Positions 7,635-16,600 of a stretch of DNA of 64,000 bases are shown here, piece after piece. The notes beneath the pieces were generated by a model. It did no database searches. It was not told the DNA's origin and saw nothing but the letters and a program-made list of their open reading frames with translations. The stretch is from CANQBR01 sp964641395 (GTDB lineage Bacteria; Bacillota; Negativicutes; Acidaminococcales; Acidaminococcaceae), in the NCBI GenBank assembly GCA_964641395.1, contig CAZXKQ010000007.1, positions 1-64,000 on the forward strand, in the 5' to 3' direction. Both the position numbers and the translations under genes were made by a program. The stretch's first letter is position 1. Each line of letters opens with the position of its first letter.

Positions 7635-9074
7635 TTATTTGGATTGTTGGCTCATGAAGTTTTTGATGATTGCTTCCCACTTGGGAGTAGCCGGTGAGGG
7701 CTTCAGCAATTCAACAGCACGAGGATTGGGTTCAGGCGGAACAGGGGTGGTGGCGTCGATTATCAGCTTGTCGTGCATGCCGGCAGGGTAAGAAGAAGGA
7801 TCCAAAGGCATGCCGGCGCAGTTCTGGATGATGGACACGTCCTTAGTGGGCTTAACCCTGGTGGTCAGGGCCCACATTACCTGCTCCAGGTTGAAGGGGT
7901 CGACAAACTCGTCTACCAGGATGATGATCTTGGCATAGGCAGTTCCGTGGGGAGTGCAGAGGAGGCGGAAGGCTGCCGATTTAGCAAAGCCGCCGTAGCG
8001 GGACTTGACGGAAATGATTTCCCCGATACCGTGGGTGTACATGGCGTTGACAGCCTGCACCTCGGGTATGGTGGCCTTCAACTGTTTGTAGATGGGTACA
8101 GAGGTATTGAGGGCCATCAGGTAATCGATCTCGGTCCAAGGCAGGCCCAGGTACAGGTTCTCAAAGATCGGGTTGTCCCTATGGGTGATGTGGGTGATTT
8201 TAATCTCGCACTGGAGGCGGGCACCGGAGTAGGAGCCAGGGAATTCGCCGAAGGGCCCTTCACAGGTGCGCAGCCGGGGAATCACGTAGCCTTCCAGCAC
8301 TACTTCCGCATGGGCAGGAACGTAGAGATGCTCAGCAGTGTCGGCCTTGACGATCTCAGTAGGAACCCCGTCCTGCAGGGCGCCTACGAACTCGTACTCG
8401 TTTTGGTCGTAGGCTACAGGGGTGGAGGCCATGAAGGTTACCAGAGGAGAGTTGCCCAGGGCGATGGCGATGGGCAGGGGCTCGTTAACCTCCTCTGCCT
8501 TACGCAGCTGGATGGCGATGTCGTGGAAGGGCAGGGCCTGGATGCCGATGCGGTCGATATCCTTCACCTGGATGCGGTAGGTGCCTACGTTCAGCTTGTC
8601 CAGGTTGTCGGGGTCTTCAGGATCACCGGTCACAACGCTGGCCTTGGAGATGAAGAAGCCGCCGTCCTGGTCGTTAATCCTGTAGAGAGGCAGGATGTCA
8701 AAGAGGTTGATGTTCTCGGTGATGGTGTTCTCTTTGCACTTGGCCTGCTCCCGAGGCAGAACTACCGGGGGAACGGGGAACTTGTCCCACCGCCGGTTCA
8801 GCTCAAAGAACTGCTCCTTAACAGAGGAGTTCTTCGGCATGCCCAGCATCAAGGCGTGGTTGGCCCAAGAGCCGTGCACGTTGGTGACTACGGAGTACTT
8901 GTAGCCCTTCACCTTCTCGAACAGCACGGCGGGCTTTTCTTCCAGATTGGCGCAGGCCCGGCCGGCCGCACCGATGTCAGGCTCGGGAGAAACCTCTTCC
9001 TTGATGCGGATCAGTTGGCCCTCTGCTTCCAAAGTAGCCAAAAACTCTCGCAGGTCCTTGTAAGATTTAGCCAT
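7635..9074 (-). CDS. bsdC: UbiD-family hydroxyarylic acid decarboxylase, BsdC/VdcC type
   Basis: A 479-residue prenyl-FMN-dependent decarboxylase that aligns by eye over its whole length with Bacillus BsdC (phenolic acid decarboxylase). Conserved family features are NVGTYR (162-167) in the cofactor-binding region and EGPFGEF (272-278), which contains catalytic Glu. Likely substrates are vanillate, 4-hydroxybenzoate or protocatechuate, decarboxylated without oxygen to the phenol or catechol; the sequence does not decide between them. An AAAGGAGG site lies in front of the ATG. It is the first gene of a long minus-strand unit and is divergent from lysR. Confidence 0.93.
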   Translation of the reverse strand: MAKSYKDLREFLATLEAEGQLIRIKEEVSPEPDIGAAGRACANLEEKPAVLFEKVKGYKYSVVTNVHGSWANHALMLGMPKNSSVKEQFFELNRRWDKFPVPPVVLPREQAKCKENTITENINLFDILPLYRINDQDGGFFISKASVVTGDPEDPDNLDKLNVGTYRIQVKDIDRIGIQALPFHDIAIQLRKAEEVNEPLPIAIALGNSPLVTFMASTPVAYDQNEYEFVGALQDGVPTEIVKADTAEHLYVPAHAEVVLEGYVIPRLRTCEGPFGEFPGSYSGARLQCEIKITHITHRDNPIFENLYLGLPWTEIDYLMALNTSVPIYKQLKATIPEVQAVNAMYTHGIGEIISVKSRYGGFAKSAAFRLLCTPHGTAYAKIIILVDEFVDPFNLEQVMWALTTRVKPTKDVSIIQNCAGMPLDPSSYPAGMHDKLIIDATTPVPPEPNPRAVELLKPSPATPKWEAIIKNFMSQQSK

Positions 9075-9133
9075 AGAAGTAGACCTCCTTTAAAAAATAC
9101 TAAAACAGTTGCTACCTCACAACTTTCACGCCT

Positions 9134-9162
9134 ATTTTATCTAGAGGCAGATACAACGGCAA
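9134..9162 (-). promoter_or_regulatory. Probable sigma-A promoter of the bsdC-bsdD-transporter-ubiX operon
   Basis: On the minus strand TTGCCG (9157-9162) and TAAAAT (9134-9139) are spaced by 17 bases and lie about 60-90 bases before the bsdC start. A weak -35 element suits a LysR-activated promoter. Confidence 0.6.
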
Positions 9163-9207
9163 TTCTAATTGGGCAAGAGGAAATGCCCTTTTTGAATAGC
9201 CCTTTGC

Positions 9208-9223
9208 GGAATTAGCCTATTCC
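9208..9223. promoter_or_regulatory. Inverted repeat, candidate LysR-type regulator site
   Basis: GGAAT-N6-ATTCC lies about 45 bases upstream of the bsdC -35 element and in the lysR leader, where LysR proteins usually bind to activate the divergent gene and repress their own. A related TTTTTGAAT...GCC element occurs twice on the two sides (about 9189-9203 and 9224-9239), which adds to the impression of a multi-site operator. Confidence 0.4.
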
Positions 9224-9368
9224 TTTTTTGAATTGCGCCTATAAGGGAAATAATCTAGAATTGAAAGGAACAATGAGTAAAACTTCTCTTGCAAGCCCTA
9301 TTACAGGGCTTAATCTTTTGGCGAACAGGTGGGTTGGTTCTTATAGGTGGACAAGAGGTGGAGCTGTA

Positions 9369-10307
9369 ATGAATATTAACCAGATTCGTTACTTTTTATC
9401 AGTTGCGGAAAACAAGAGCTTTTCCGCAGCCGCCTTTGATTGCTATATTTCCCAATCCTCTGTTTCCAAACACATTAAGGCCTTGGAAGCAGAATTCGGC
9501 GTAGTCCTTTTCGAGCGCAAAAACGCCAAAGTGGATCTGACCCCGGCCGGCCGGGTCTTTTATAAATACGCTGAGAAGGCCCTGAAAGAGTACGGCGAGT
9601 TGCAGCTCTTGCTGGAGGATTACCAAAAATCCAGCCAGTCCACCATCGCCCTGGGCACCATCCCCATCCTTTCTTCCTATGGTATAACCAACATTATCGC
9701 AGGCTTTTCCGCCAAGTATAAGGAGGCCAACATCTACTTCGATGTAAACGAGGACAACCAGGCCGAGATTCTCAAAAAGCTCCATGCCAGAAGTATCAGC
9801 CTGGCCCTCATCCGCACCCGCTATCTGGAACCCCGGGAGAAGTACGAATTCAAGCCCTTCGTCACCGACACCTTTGTAGCCACCTGTCATAAGAACCATC
9901 CCCTGGCCCGGGAGCACAGCCCTGTATCCTTGAAAACCATCAGCAAGTTCAACCTCTACCTGATCGACACCAGTTCCAATCTCAACCGGGTGACCATGGA
10001 AGTCCTCAAAGCGGCTGGGATCAAACCTAGGCTCAGGGGCACCACCACCCGCCATAAAATACTGTTGGAGATGCTCAACAACAAGACCGCCGTCTCCATC
10101 CTGCCGGAAAGGCTGGTGGATAAGAGGCTCTTCCCTGACTTGTTAACCCTGCCCTTAGAAGAGGCGATCACCAGCGAAATCGCCCTGGTAAAGCTTAAGG
10201 ACTACAAACTCAACAAGGTGTCGAAGAATTTTTGGGATTTTTGGTCCAAGGAGAACCTCCAGGCCTGTCTCCGCAACGTCCCTGACGCCCCTTCCTTTTT
10301 AACCTAA
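9369..10307 (+). CDS. LysR-family transcriptional regulator of the aromatic decarboxylase genes
   Basis: A 312-residue LysR regulator. A winged helix-turn-helix occupies residues 1-60 (SFSAAAFDCYISQSSVSKHI at 18-37, then LFER), followed by a two-lobed periplasmic-binding-like effector domain. The start at 9369 (MNINQIRYFL) is the usual LysR N-terminus and has AGGTGGA upstream; the 47 codons in front of it lack protein character. It is divergent from bsdC and convergent with lpdC, so it lies between the two decarboxylases and most likely activates one or both in response to an aromatic acid. The effector is unknown. Confidence 0.93.
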   Translation: MNINQIRYFLSVAENKSFSAAAFDCYISQSSVSKHIKALEAEFGVVLFERKNAKVDLTPAGRVFYKYAEKALKEYGELQLLLEDYQKSSQSTIALGTIPILSSYGITNIIAGFSAKYKEANIYFDVNEDNQAEILKKLHARSISLALIRTRYLEPREKYEFKPFVTDTFVATCHKNHPLAREHSPVSLKTISKFNLYLIDTSSNLNRVTMEVLKAAGIKPRLRGTTTRHKILLEMLNNKTAVSILPERLVDKRLFPDLLTLPLEEAITSEIALVKLKDYKLNKVSKNFWDFWSKENLQACLRNVPDAPSFLT

Positions 10308-10332
10308 GGGACGGGCCCGGCCCAGACAGAAA

Positions 10333-10375
10333 AAGGCTGCCCCTGCCTAGCTTGAAACTAGGTAGAGGCAGCCTT
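10333..10375. terminator. Bidirectional terminator between lysR and lpdC
   Basis: An 18-base imperfect stem (AAGGCTGCCCCTGCCTAG with CTAGGTAGAGGCAGCCTT) and a 7-base loop. The minus strand continues with five T, which ends lpdC; the plus strand continues with a T-rich stretch, which ends lysR. Confidence 0.88.
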
Positions 10376-10408
10376 AGCTTGTTTGGCTGACTGGGGCAGC
10401 CCTGCTCC

Positions 10409-11884
10409 TTATTTGAAGAGCTCAGGAGCCCACTTAGCAGGATCCACTTCCTTGAACTTGCAGCGCTGGAAGCGGTTCTTCATGGCAAAGGGCACTGTAG
10501 CGTCGAAGATGCACTTGCAGGCGATGCCGTGATCCCTGATGCTGGGATCAAAGTCCGGGTCATTGGAGGGATCCAGGGGATGGCAGCGAACGCCGGGGAT
10601 GGGGATGATGTCCACATCGGCCTGCAGCCTGGTGGTCATAGCCCACAGCACGTCGTTGGTGTCGAAGATGTCCACGTCATCGTCCACCAGGATGACATGC
10701 TTCAATTCAGAGAAGGCGGAGAAGGCCAGCAGGGCGGCTTGGCGCTGCCTGCCTTCATCAGGAGGAGCCTTCTTTACGAATTGGATCACGGCCAGGTACT
10801 TGCCGCCGCCGGAGCAGTGGGCGTAAACGTTCTTCACGTTGCCAGGCAGAGCCTTCTCCACCATGGTCAGGATGGAGGCCTCGGTAGGCAGGCCGGCCAT
10901 GTTCACATGCTCCTCGGAGGGGCCGATGCAGGACTGCATGATGGGGTTGGTCCGGTGGGTTACAGCCTTAACCTTGATAATGGGCAGCTCCGGCTTGCTG
11001 GGGCCGGTGTAGCCGGGGAACTCAGGCATGGCCTTGCCGGTATTGGTATTGATGTCTTCCCTGATCCTTACGTTAGGCAGTAGTTCGCCTTCCACTACGT
11101 ACTCAGCCCGTGCCAAGGCCTTCTCGGCGATGGTCTTGCACTGTACCAGCTGCACGGCCTCCTTCCGCAGACCGCCGGCGATGGCCAATTCATTGAAGCC
11201 ATAGGGGGTGGTGGGAGCCTCGAAGCAGGCGGCGATTTCAATAGCCGGATCTACGCCGATGCTGATGGAGATAGGCATGGGCTTGCCAGCCTTCTCGTAT
11301 TTCTGCCGCATAGCGTCCAGATGGCGGCCAGGTACAAAGTACATGGAGATTTCATCTTTGCTCTGCAGGCAGAGGCGGTGGATGGTGATGTCAGAGGTGC
11401 CGGTCTCAGGATCGGTGCCATAGCACAGGCCCATGGTGATGTAGGGGCCTGCGTCCTCCTCCGTATTGGTGGGGGCGGGGATCAGCTTGCGAATGTCAAA
11501 ACCTGGTTCGTCCGCTAGGTGTACCACCTCTTGGCAGGGGGCGGCGGCAGCGTCCACAACCACCGGAGGAATCAGATTTCCCAAGGAGTCTTTAAGCAGG
11601 AAGCCCAGCCGGTCAGGGGGGCAGCCTAGGATATGGCCAACCCGTTCACGGCTAGACAATACGCCGATAACAACCTTGGCGCCTGGATGACCTTTGACTT
11701 TGTTGAAAACCATGGCCGGCCCTAGCTGAGTAGGCCGTTTAACAGTGCCCCTGGCTCCCACCCGGCGGTAAATGCCGGATATCTCGGCCCTGGGATCGGC
11801 TTCTACGTCGGTTTCCAGATACTGGCCGGGGATAGTCTTCAGGTACTCTAGGGCAGAACGTAAATCATTGATCTTATTAGCCAT
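10409..11884 (-). CDS. lpdC: UbiD-family decarboxylase of gallate decarboxylase (LpdC) type
   Basis: A 491-residue prenyl-FMN-dependent decarboxylase, very similar by eye over its full length to LpdC of Lactobacillus plantarum. Shared landmarks include YLETDVEADP near the N-terminus, RPTQLGPAM, SDITIHR, PTTPYGFNELA, GKAMPEFPGYTG (where the BsdC type has EGPFGEF) and GPSEEHVNMAG. LpdC converts gallate and protocatechuate to pyrogallol and catechol. It appears to be transcribed alone: a terminator follows, and an AT-rich promoter-like stretch with TATAAT near 11916-11925 precedes it. AAAGGAGGT precedes the ATG. It depends on the ubiX product encoded 5 kb away. Confidence 0.93.
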   Translation of the reverse strand: MANKINDLRSALEYLKTIPGQYLETDVEADPRAEISGIYRRVGARGTVKRPTQLGPAMVFNKVKGHPGAKVVIGVLSSRERVGHILGCPPDRLGFLLKDSLGNLIPPVVVDAAAAPCQEVVHLADEPGFDIRKLIPAPTNTEEDAGPYITMGLCYGTDPETGTSDITIHRLCLQSKDEISMYFVPGRHLDAMRQKYEKAGKPMPISISIGVDPAIEIAACFEAPTTPYGFNELAIAGGLRKEAVQLVQCKTIAEKALARAEYVVEGELLPNVRIREDINTNTGKAMPEFPGYTGPSKPELPIIKVKAVTHRTNPIMQSCIGPSEEHVNMAGLPTEASILTMVEKALPGNVKNVYAHCSGGGKYLAVIQFVKKAPPDEGRQRQAALLAFSAFSELKHVILVDDDVDIFDTNDVLWAMTTRLQADVDIIPIPGVRCHPLDPSNDPDFDPSIRDHGIACKCIFDATVPFAMKNRFQRCKFKEVDPAKWAPELFK

Positions 11885-12127
11885 AGAAAGACCTCCTTTT
11901 TCTTGGTGGCTTAATTATATATTAAATACTTCCCCCTAGCTATTCGATTTGGGAAAGCCTCCTTGCCACACTAGAATAGAAAGAGGGGCCCCCTCCAGGT
12001 GTGCCGCTGGTAAAAGGCCGCCTTCTGCCCCTTAAAACCGACAGCTGCCACCCCTCCCCTGCCGGGAAGGATGGCAGCCGCTTAAAAAGTTCAGCTGTGA
12101 GTTTTTCGTCCCCTGGCGGCAGCCCCC

Positions 12128-12550
12128 CTACACAGTCCGCCTGGTCAGCTCCCGCCACTGCTCGTACTTCTTGATGTCCCCCTCCACCCACTGGCAGCAG
12201 AACTGCAACACCGTGGCGTCGTCTAGATAGCCCACCAGCGGCAGCCAATCCGGCACCACGTCTAGGGGGGAGACGAAGTAGATCAGAGCGGCCACTATGG
12301 CCACCAGGGAGTTAGAGGGAACAGCCCTGTACTCCCCCTTCACATAGCTCCTAAAGAGGGAGGCCAGGGTGGGCACCAGGGCCAAGCGCTCCCCCACCAG
12401 GGGAACCTCCTTCAGCTTCTGCTCCAGGCGTTGCAAAAAGCGCTCCGCCTTGTCCACGTCCCCGATGATTTCTTCCGCCTTGGCGTACCTCTGCCGCAGT
12501 TGCTCCCCTGCTTCCTCCGCCTGTAATTCTACCCTGTCTTCACCCTTCAT
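12128..12550 (-). CDS. DUF1232 (YkvA-like) small membrane-associated protein
   Basis: A 140-residue protein whose second half carries the DUF1232 signature: a hydrophobic helix, then YFVSPLDVVPDWLPLVGYLDD (about residues 90-110). The N-terminal half is charged and helical. The domain is common in Firmicutes, but its function is not established. It stands alone between lpdC and guaA. Confidence 0.85.
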   Translation of the reverse strand: MKGEDRVELQAEEAGEQLRQRYAKAEEIIGDVDKAERFLQRLEQKLKEVPLVGERLALVPTLASLFRSYVKGEYRAVPSNSLVAIVAALIYFVSPLDVVPDWLPLVGYLDDATVLQFCCQWVEGDIKKYEQWRELTRRTV

Positions 12551-12663
12551 CCCGTTCTGCTCCTCTCTAGTTTTGCGTCCTCGACCGCCGGAACCATCTC
12601 TATATCCTGAGGCGGGCCCTGTCTTTCTCTCTAACTCCCCCTGCCTGGGGGCAGCGGCCGGCC

Positions 12664-14217
12664 CTATTCGAACTCTATGGTAGCCGGAGGCTTGGTAGTG
12701 TAGTCGAAGAAGACCCGGTTGATGTGCTGTACCTCGTTGACGATGCGGTTAGCCGCCGCCGCTATGGTAGCCGCCGGCAGGGGGGTCACCTCGGCTGTCA
12801 TAAAGTCGGTAGTGGTGACCGCCCGCAGGGCGATGGCGTAATCATAGGTGCGCTCGTCCCCCATCACCCCTACGCTGCGCATATTGGTGAGGGCGGCGAA
12901 GTACTGGCTGGGCCGCTGGGACAGGGGCAGCTTGTCCACCTCTGCTCTATAGATGGCGTCCGCCTCCTGCACCAAGGCCACCTTCTCCGGGGTCACCGCC
13001 CCGATGATGCGGATGGCCAGGCCCGGCCCTGGGAAGGGCTGCCTGTTCACCAACTCCTCCGGCAGGCCTAGCTCCCGCCCTGCCTGCCGCACCTCGTCCT
13101 TGAACAGGTTCCGCAGGGGCTCCACTATTTCCTTGAAGTCTACCAGGTCCGGCAGGCCCCCTACGTTGTGGTGGCTCTTGATGGTGGCCGACTCTCCCCC
13201 CAGGCCGCTTTCCACCACGTCAGGGTAGATGGTGCCCTGGGCTAAAAAGTCCACCGCTCCTATCTTTTGGGCCTCCGCCTCGAAGACCCGGATGAACTCT
13301 TCGCCGATCAGCTTCCGCTTCCGCTCCGGCTCCGCGACCCCGGCCAGCTTGTGGTAAAAGCGCTGCCGGGCGTCTACGCAGATAAAGTTAAGGTGGAACC
13401 GTCCCCCCTCGCCGAAGACGGCGCACACCTCTTCCCGCTCATTCTTCCGCAGCAGGCCGTGATCCACGAAGACGCAGGTCAGCTGCCTGCCTACCGCCCG
13501 GGCCAGCATGGCGGCGCAGACGCTGGAGTCCACGCCTCCGGAGAGGGCGCACAGCACCCGGCCGCTGCCGATGCGCTTGCGCAGGGCGGCCACCGTCTCC
13601 TCTACGAAGGAGGCCATCTTCCAGGTGCCGGCGCAGCCGCACACCTTGTAGACGAAGTTGTGGAGGATGGCTGTGCCGTTCTCCGTGTGGAGTACTTCGG
13701 GGTGGAACTGGACGGAGTAGAGGCGGCGCTGAGGGTCTGCCGCCCCTGCCACTGGGCAGTTAGGGGTGGAGGCGATGACCTGGAAGCCTGGGCCCGCCTC
13801 CTGGATGTAGTCGTTGTGGCTCATCCAGCACACGTTCTGCCGGGGCAGGCCGGCGAAGAGGGGGCTGGCCAGGTCTAAGTCCACCAGGGTCTTGCCGTAC
13901 TCCCGCTCCGGGGCTACCGTCACCCGGCCCCCTAAGAGGTGGGCCATGAGCTGGCTGCCGTAGCAGATGCCCAGGACGGGCACCCCCCAGCTGAAGATCG
14001 CCGGGTCTATGCTGGCGGAATCGGGCAGATAGACGCTGTTAGGCCCGCCGGTAAAGATGATGCCCACCGGCTGCTTAGCCTTCAGCTCAGCCAGCGGCTG
14101 GGTATAAGAAGCGATTTCGCAATACACCCCGCACTCCCTCACCCTGCGGGCGATGAGTTGGTTGTATTGGCCGCCGAAGTCGATCACCAGTATCATTTCC
14201 TGCCCTTGTTGAGCCAT
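12664..14217 (-). CDS. guaA: GMP synthase (glutamine-hydrolysing)
   Basis: A 517-residue two-domain enzyme that aminates XMP to GMP using glutamine ammonia and ATP in purine biosynthesis. The N-terminal class I amidotransferase domain (1-200) has the nucleophile motif GICYGSQ and the FHPEV histidine motif. The PP-loop ATPase domain has SGGVDSSV (about 225-232), and the C-terminal dimerisation domain ends in TTKPPATIEFE. The length is typical of the family. It is a single gene with its own promoter. Confidence 0.98.
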   Translation of the reverse strand: MAQQGQEMILVIDFGGQYNQLIARRVRECGVYCEIASYTQPLAELKAKQPVGIIFTGGPNSVYLPDSASIDPAIFSWGVPVLGICYGSQLMAHLLGGRVTVAPEREYGKTLVDLDLASPLFAGLPRQNVCWMSHNDYIQEAGPGFQVIASTPNCPVAGAADPQRRLYSVQFHPEVLHTENGTAILHNFVYKVCGCAGTWKMASFVEETVAALRKRIGSGRVLCALSGGVDSSVCAAMLARAVGRQLTCVFVDHGLLRKNEREEVCAVFGEGGRFHLNFICVDARQRFYHKLAGVAEPERKRKLIGEEFIRVFEAEAQKIGAVDFLAQGTIYPDVVESGLGGESATIKSHHNVGGLPDLVDFKEIVEPLRNLFKDEVRQAGRELGLPEELVNRQPFPGPGLAIRIIGAVTPEKVALVQEADAIYRAEVDKLPLSQRPSQYFAALTNMRSVGVMGDERTYDYAIALRAVTTTDFMTAEVTPLPAATIAAAANRIVNEVQHINRVFFDYTTKPPATIEFE

Positions 14218-14252
14218 CCCTGCTGCCTCCTTGTGGTTTTTTTAGTACCCAA

Positions 14253-14281
14253 ATCATACCATAAAGCCAGGGTAATTACAA
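14253..14281 (-). promoter_or_regulatory. Sigma-A promoter of guaA
   Basis: On the minus strand TTGTAA (14276-14281), a 17-base spacer and TATGAT (14253-14258) lie about 35-60 bases before the guaA start. I saw no purine riboswitch; the leader is too short. Confidence 0.7.
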
Positions 14282-14321
14282 CAGCGCCACCCCTAAAACA
14301 GGCACCCCGCCTAAGAAAAGA

Positions 14322-14356
14322 CAGCCCCCGAGCCCCGTGCGGGAGCTGGGGGACTG
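14322..14356 (-). terminator. Intrinsic terminator of groESL
   Basis: A long GC-rich hairpin (arms 14322-14336 and 14341-14356), followed on the minus strand by TCTTTTCTT, 32 bases after the groEL stop. Confidence 0.85.
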
Positions 14357-14387
14357 CCCCTAAGACCTTATACCGCTAATGACTTGC

Positions 14388-16016
14388 TTACATCATCCCC
14401 GGCATGCCGCCGCCCATGGGAGGCATGGCAGGAGCTGCTCCCTCCTTAGCCGGCTTATCGGCTACCAGGGCCTCAGTGGTCAGCACCATGGAGGCGATGG
14501 AAGCGGCGTTCTGCAGGGCGCTGCGGGTAACCTTGGTAGGATCCACGATGCCTGCCTGGATCATGTCCACGTAGCTCTCCGTGAGGGCGTCGAAGCCTAG
14601 GCCCTTGGCCCCCCGTTTGATAGTGTCTACGATTACGGCCCCTTCCAGGCCGGCGTTCTTGGCGATCTGCCGTACAGGCTCTTCGATGGCCCGCTTAACG
14701 ATCTCAACCCCCGTCTTAGCGTCCCCTTCCAAGCCTAGCTCGTCCAGGGCCGGCTGTACTTCCAGGAAGGCGGTGCCGCCGCCGGCTACGATGCCCTCGG
14801 CTACGGCAGCCCTAGTGGCGTTGAGGGCGTCCTCGATGCGCAGCTTCTTATCCTTCAGCTCTACCTCGGTGGCAGCGCCTACTTTGATTACGGCTACGCC
14901 GCCGGCCAGTTTGGCCAAGCGCTCCTGCAGCTTCTCCTTGTCGAACTCAGAGGTGGTTTCGGGTATCTGTTTGCGGATCTGGGCTATCCGGGCGGCGATC
15001 TCCTCCTTGCTGCCCTGGCCGTCCACGATGGTGGTCAGCTCCTTGGTAACCCGCACCTGGCCGGCCTGGCCTAAATCAGCCATGCTGGCGCTGTCTAACT
15101 TGCGGCCCACTTCCTCGCTGATGACGGTGGCACCAGTGAGGATGGCGATGTCCTGCAGCATAGCCTTGCGCCGGTCGCCGAAGCCGGGGGCCTTGACGGC
15201 TACAGCCTTGAAGGTGCCCCGCAGCTTGTTCACTACCAGGGTGGCCAGGGCCTCGCCCTCGATATCCTCGGCGATGATCAGCAGCTCTTTGCCGCTCTGC
15301 ACCACCTTCTCCAAAACCGGCATGATGTCGGTGATGAGGGTGATCTTCCGGTCGGTGATGAATACCAGGGGATTGGAGAGGACTGCTTCCATCTTCTCCG
15401 GGTCGGTGGCCATGTAGGGGGAGATGTAGCCCCGGTCAAACTGCATGCCTTCCACCGTCTCCAGGCAGGTCTCCATGGTCTTAGACTCTTCCACGGTGAT
15501 GACCCCGTCATCCCCTACCTTTTCCATGGCGTCGGCGATGAGGCCGCCGATTTCTTCATCGGCAGCGGAGATGGCGGCCACCTGCCGCTTAGCGTCCTTG
15601 GTGGCTACCTTCTGGGAGATGTTCTTCAACTCCTCTACCAGCACGTTGACGGCCTTCTGGATGCCCTTCTTCAGGATCATAGGGTTGGCGCCGGCGGCTA
15701 CGTTCCGCATCCCTTCCTTCACCATGGCCTGGGCCAGCAGGGTGGCGGTGGTGGTGCCGTCACCGGCGGCATCGTTGGTCTTGATGGCTACTTCCTTCAC
15801 CAGCTGGGCGCCCATGTTCTCAAAGGCATCCTCCAACTCGATCTCCCGGGCGATGGTTACGCCGTCGTTGACGATGTTAGGAGCGCCATACTTCTTTTCC
15901 AAGACTACGTTACGGCCCTTAGGCCCTAAGGTTACTTTCACCGCATCGGCTACTGCGTCTACGCCCCGCTCCAGGCTGCGGCGGGCTTCCTCATTGAAGA
16001 TAATCTGTTTAGCCAT
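14388..16016 (-). CDS. groEL: Chaperonin GroEL (60 kDa)
   Basis: A 542-residue ATP-dependent chaperonin that forms the double ring which folds proteins under the GroES lid. It starts MAKQIIFNEEARRSLERG, has the ATP-site stretch DGTTTATLLAQ (residues 86-96) and ends in the Gly/Met-rich tail GGGMPGMM. It follows groES by 15 bp and is co-transcribed with it under CIRCE/HrcA control. Confidence 0.99.
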   Translation of the reverse strand: MAKQIIFNEEARRSLERGVDAVADAVKVTLGPKGRNVVLEKKYGAPNIVNDGVTIAREIELEDAFENMGAQLVKEVAIKTNDAAGDGTTTATLLAQAMVKEGMRNVAAGANPMILKKGIQKAVNVLVEELKNISQKVATKDAKRQVAAISAADEEIGGLIADAMEKVGDDGVITVEESKTMETCLETVEGMQFDRGYISPYMATDPEKMEAVLSNPLVFITDRKITLITDIMPVLEKVVQSGKELLIIAEDIEGEALATLVVNKLRGTFKAVAVKAPGFGDRRKAMLQDIAILTGATVISEEVGRKLDSASMADLGQAGQVRVTKELTTIVDGQGSKEEIAARIAQIRKQIPETTSEFDKEKLQERLAKLAGGVAVIKVGAATEVELKDKKLRIEDALNATRAAVAEGIVAGGGTAFLEVQPALDELGLEGDAKTGVEIVKRAIEEPVRQIAKNAGLEGAVIVDTIKRGAKGLGFDALTESYVDMIQAGIVDPTKVTRSALQNAASIASMVLTTEALVADKPAKEGAAPAMPPMGGGMPGMM

Positions 16017-16031
16017 TTTTGTTTCCTCCCC

Positions 16032-16322
16032 TTATTTGTCGAATACGGCCAGGATGTCCTGCTCTTTGATCACCAGATAGTCCTTGCCGTCGTGCTTAAC
16101 CTCGGTGCCGATGTACTTGGCGAAGAGCACCTCTTCCCCTACCTCTACGGCCGGCGCTACGATGCTGCCGTTGTCCAACAGCTTGCCCTTGCCTACAGCC
16201 CTCACTATGCCAGTCTGCGGTTTCTCTTTATGGGCGGTATCCGGCAGAAAGATGCCGCTAGCGGTCTTTTCTTCCTTCGTAACAACTTCTACCAACACGT
16301 GATCGTATAAAGGTCTTAACAT
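16032..16322 (-). CDS. groES: Co-chaperonin GroES (10 kDa)
   Basis: A 96-residue heptameric lid of GroEL. The start LRPLYDHVLVEV, the mobile-loop segment around residues 17-32 and the conserved GEEVLFAKYIGTEVK region are all present. It is the first gene of the groESL operon; the CIRCE operator and promoter lie within 120 bp upstream. Confidence 0.98.
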   Translation of the reverse strand: MLRPLYDHVLVEVVTKEEKTASGIFLPDTAHKEKPQTGIVRAVGKGKLLDNGSIVAPAVEVGEEVLFAKYIGTEVKHDGKDYLVIKEQDILAVFDK

Positions 16323-16375
16323 GCTTGAAACCCCTTTCTCCTATTACTGTCGGCGGGCTGGAAGCCCTTGCTTTG

Positions 16376-16402
16376 TTAGCACTCTTTTGGTGTGAGTGCT
16401 AA
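16376..16402. promoter_or_regulatory. CIRCE operator (HrcA binding site)
   Basis: A perfect TTAGCACTC-N9-GAGTGCTAA inverted repeat located between the promoter and the groES start. HrcA bound here represses groESL until heat shock; hrcA itself is not in the window. Confidence 0.98.
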
Positions 16403-16413
16403 TCACAGTTACT

Positions 16414-16441
16414 ATTATAGACGATAGCGGGAAAAAAGCAA
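16414..16441 (-). promoter_or_regulatory. Sigma-A promoter of groESL
   Basis: On the minus strand TTGCTT (16436-16441), a 16-base spacer and TATAAT (16414-16419), directly upstream of CIRCE. Confidence 0.8.
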
Positions 16442-16600
16442 GTCTTTTTTTCCGCTTTTCGAAAAAAAATCCCCCGGCTCCCTCCCGTCCGGCCCGGCCC
16501 CGGCCTTTGGCCCTTGTGGCTGGGGCTGTTTTGGGTTTATAATAGGAGGGGCAGGGGCGCCCTGTCCCTGCCACCCTCTGAACCTGCCTGGGAGGTGTCC

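Noticed and set aside
9228..9368. Longer LysR protein starting at 9228
   Set aside because: The first 47 codons have no family similarity, cover the divergent operator region and lack a good ribosome site; MNINQIRYFL at 9369 is the normal LysR start.
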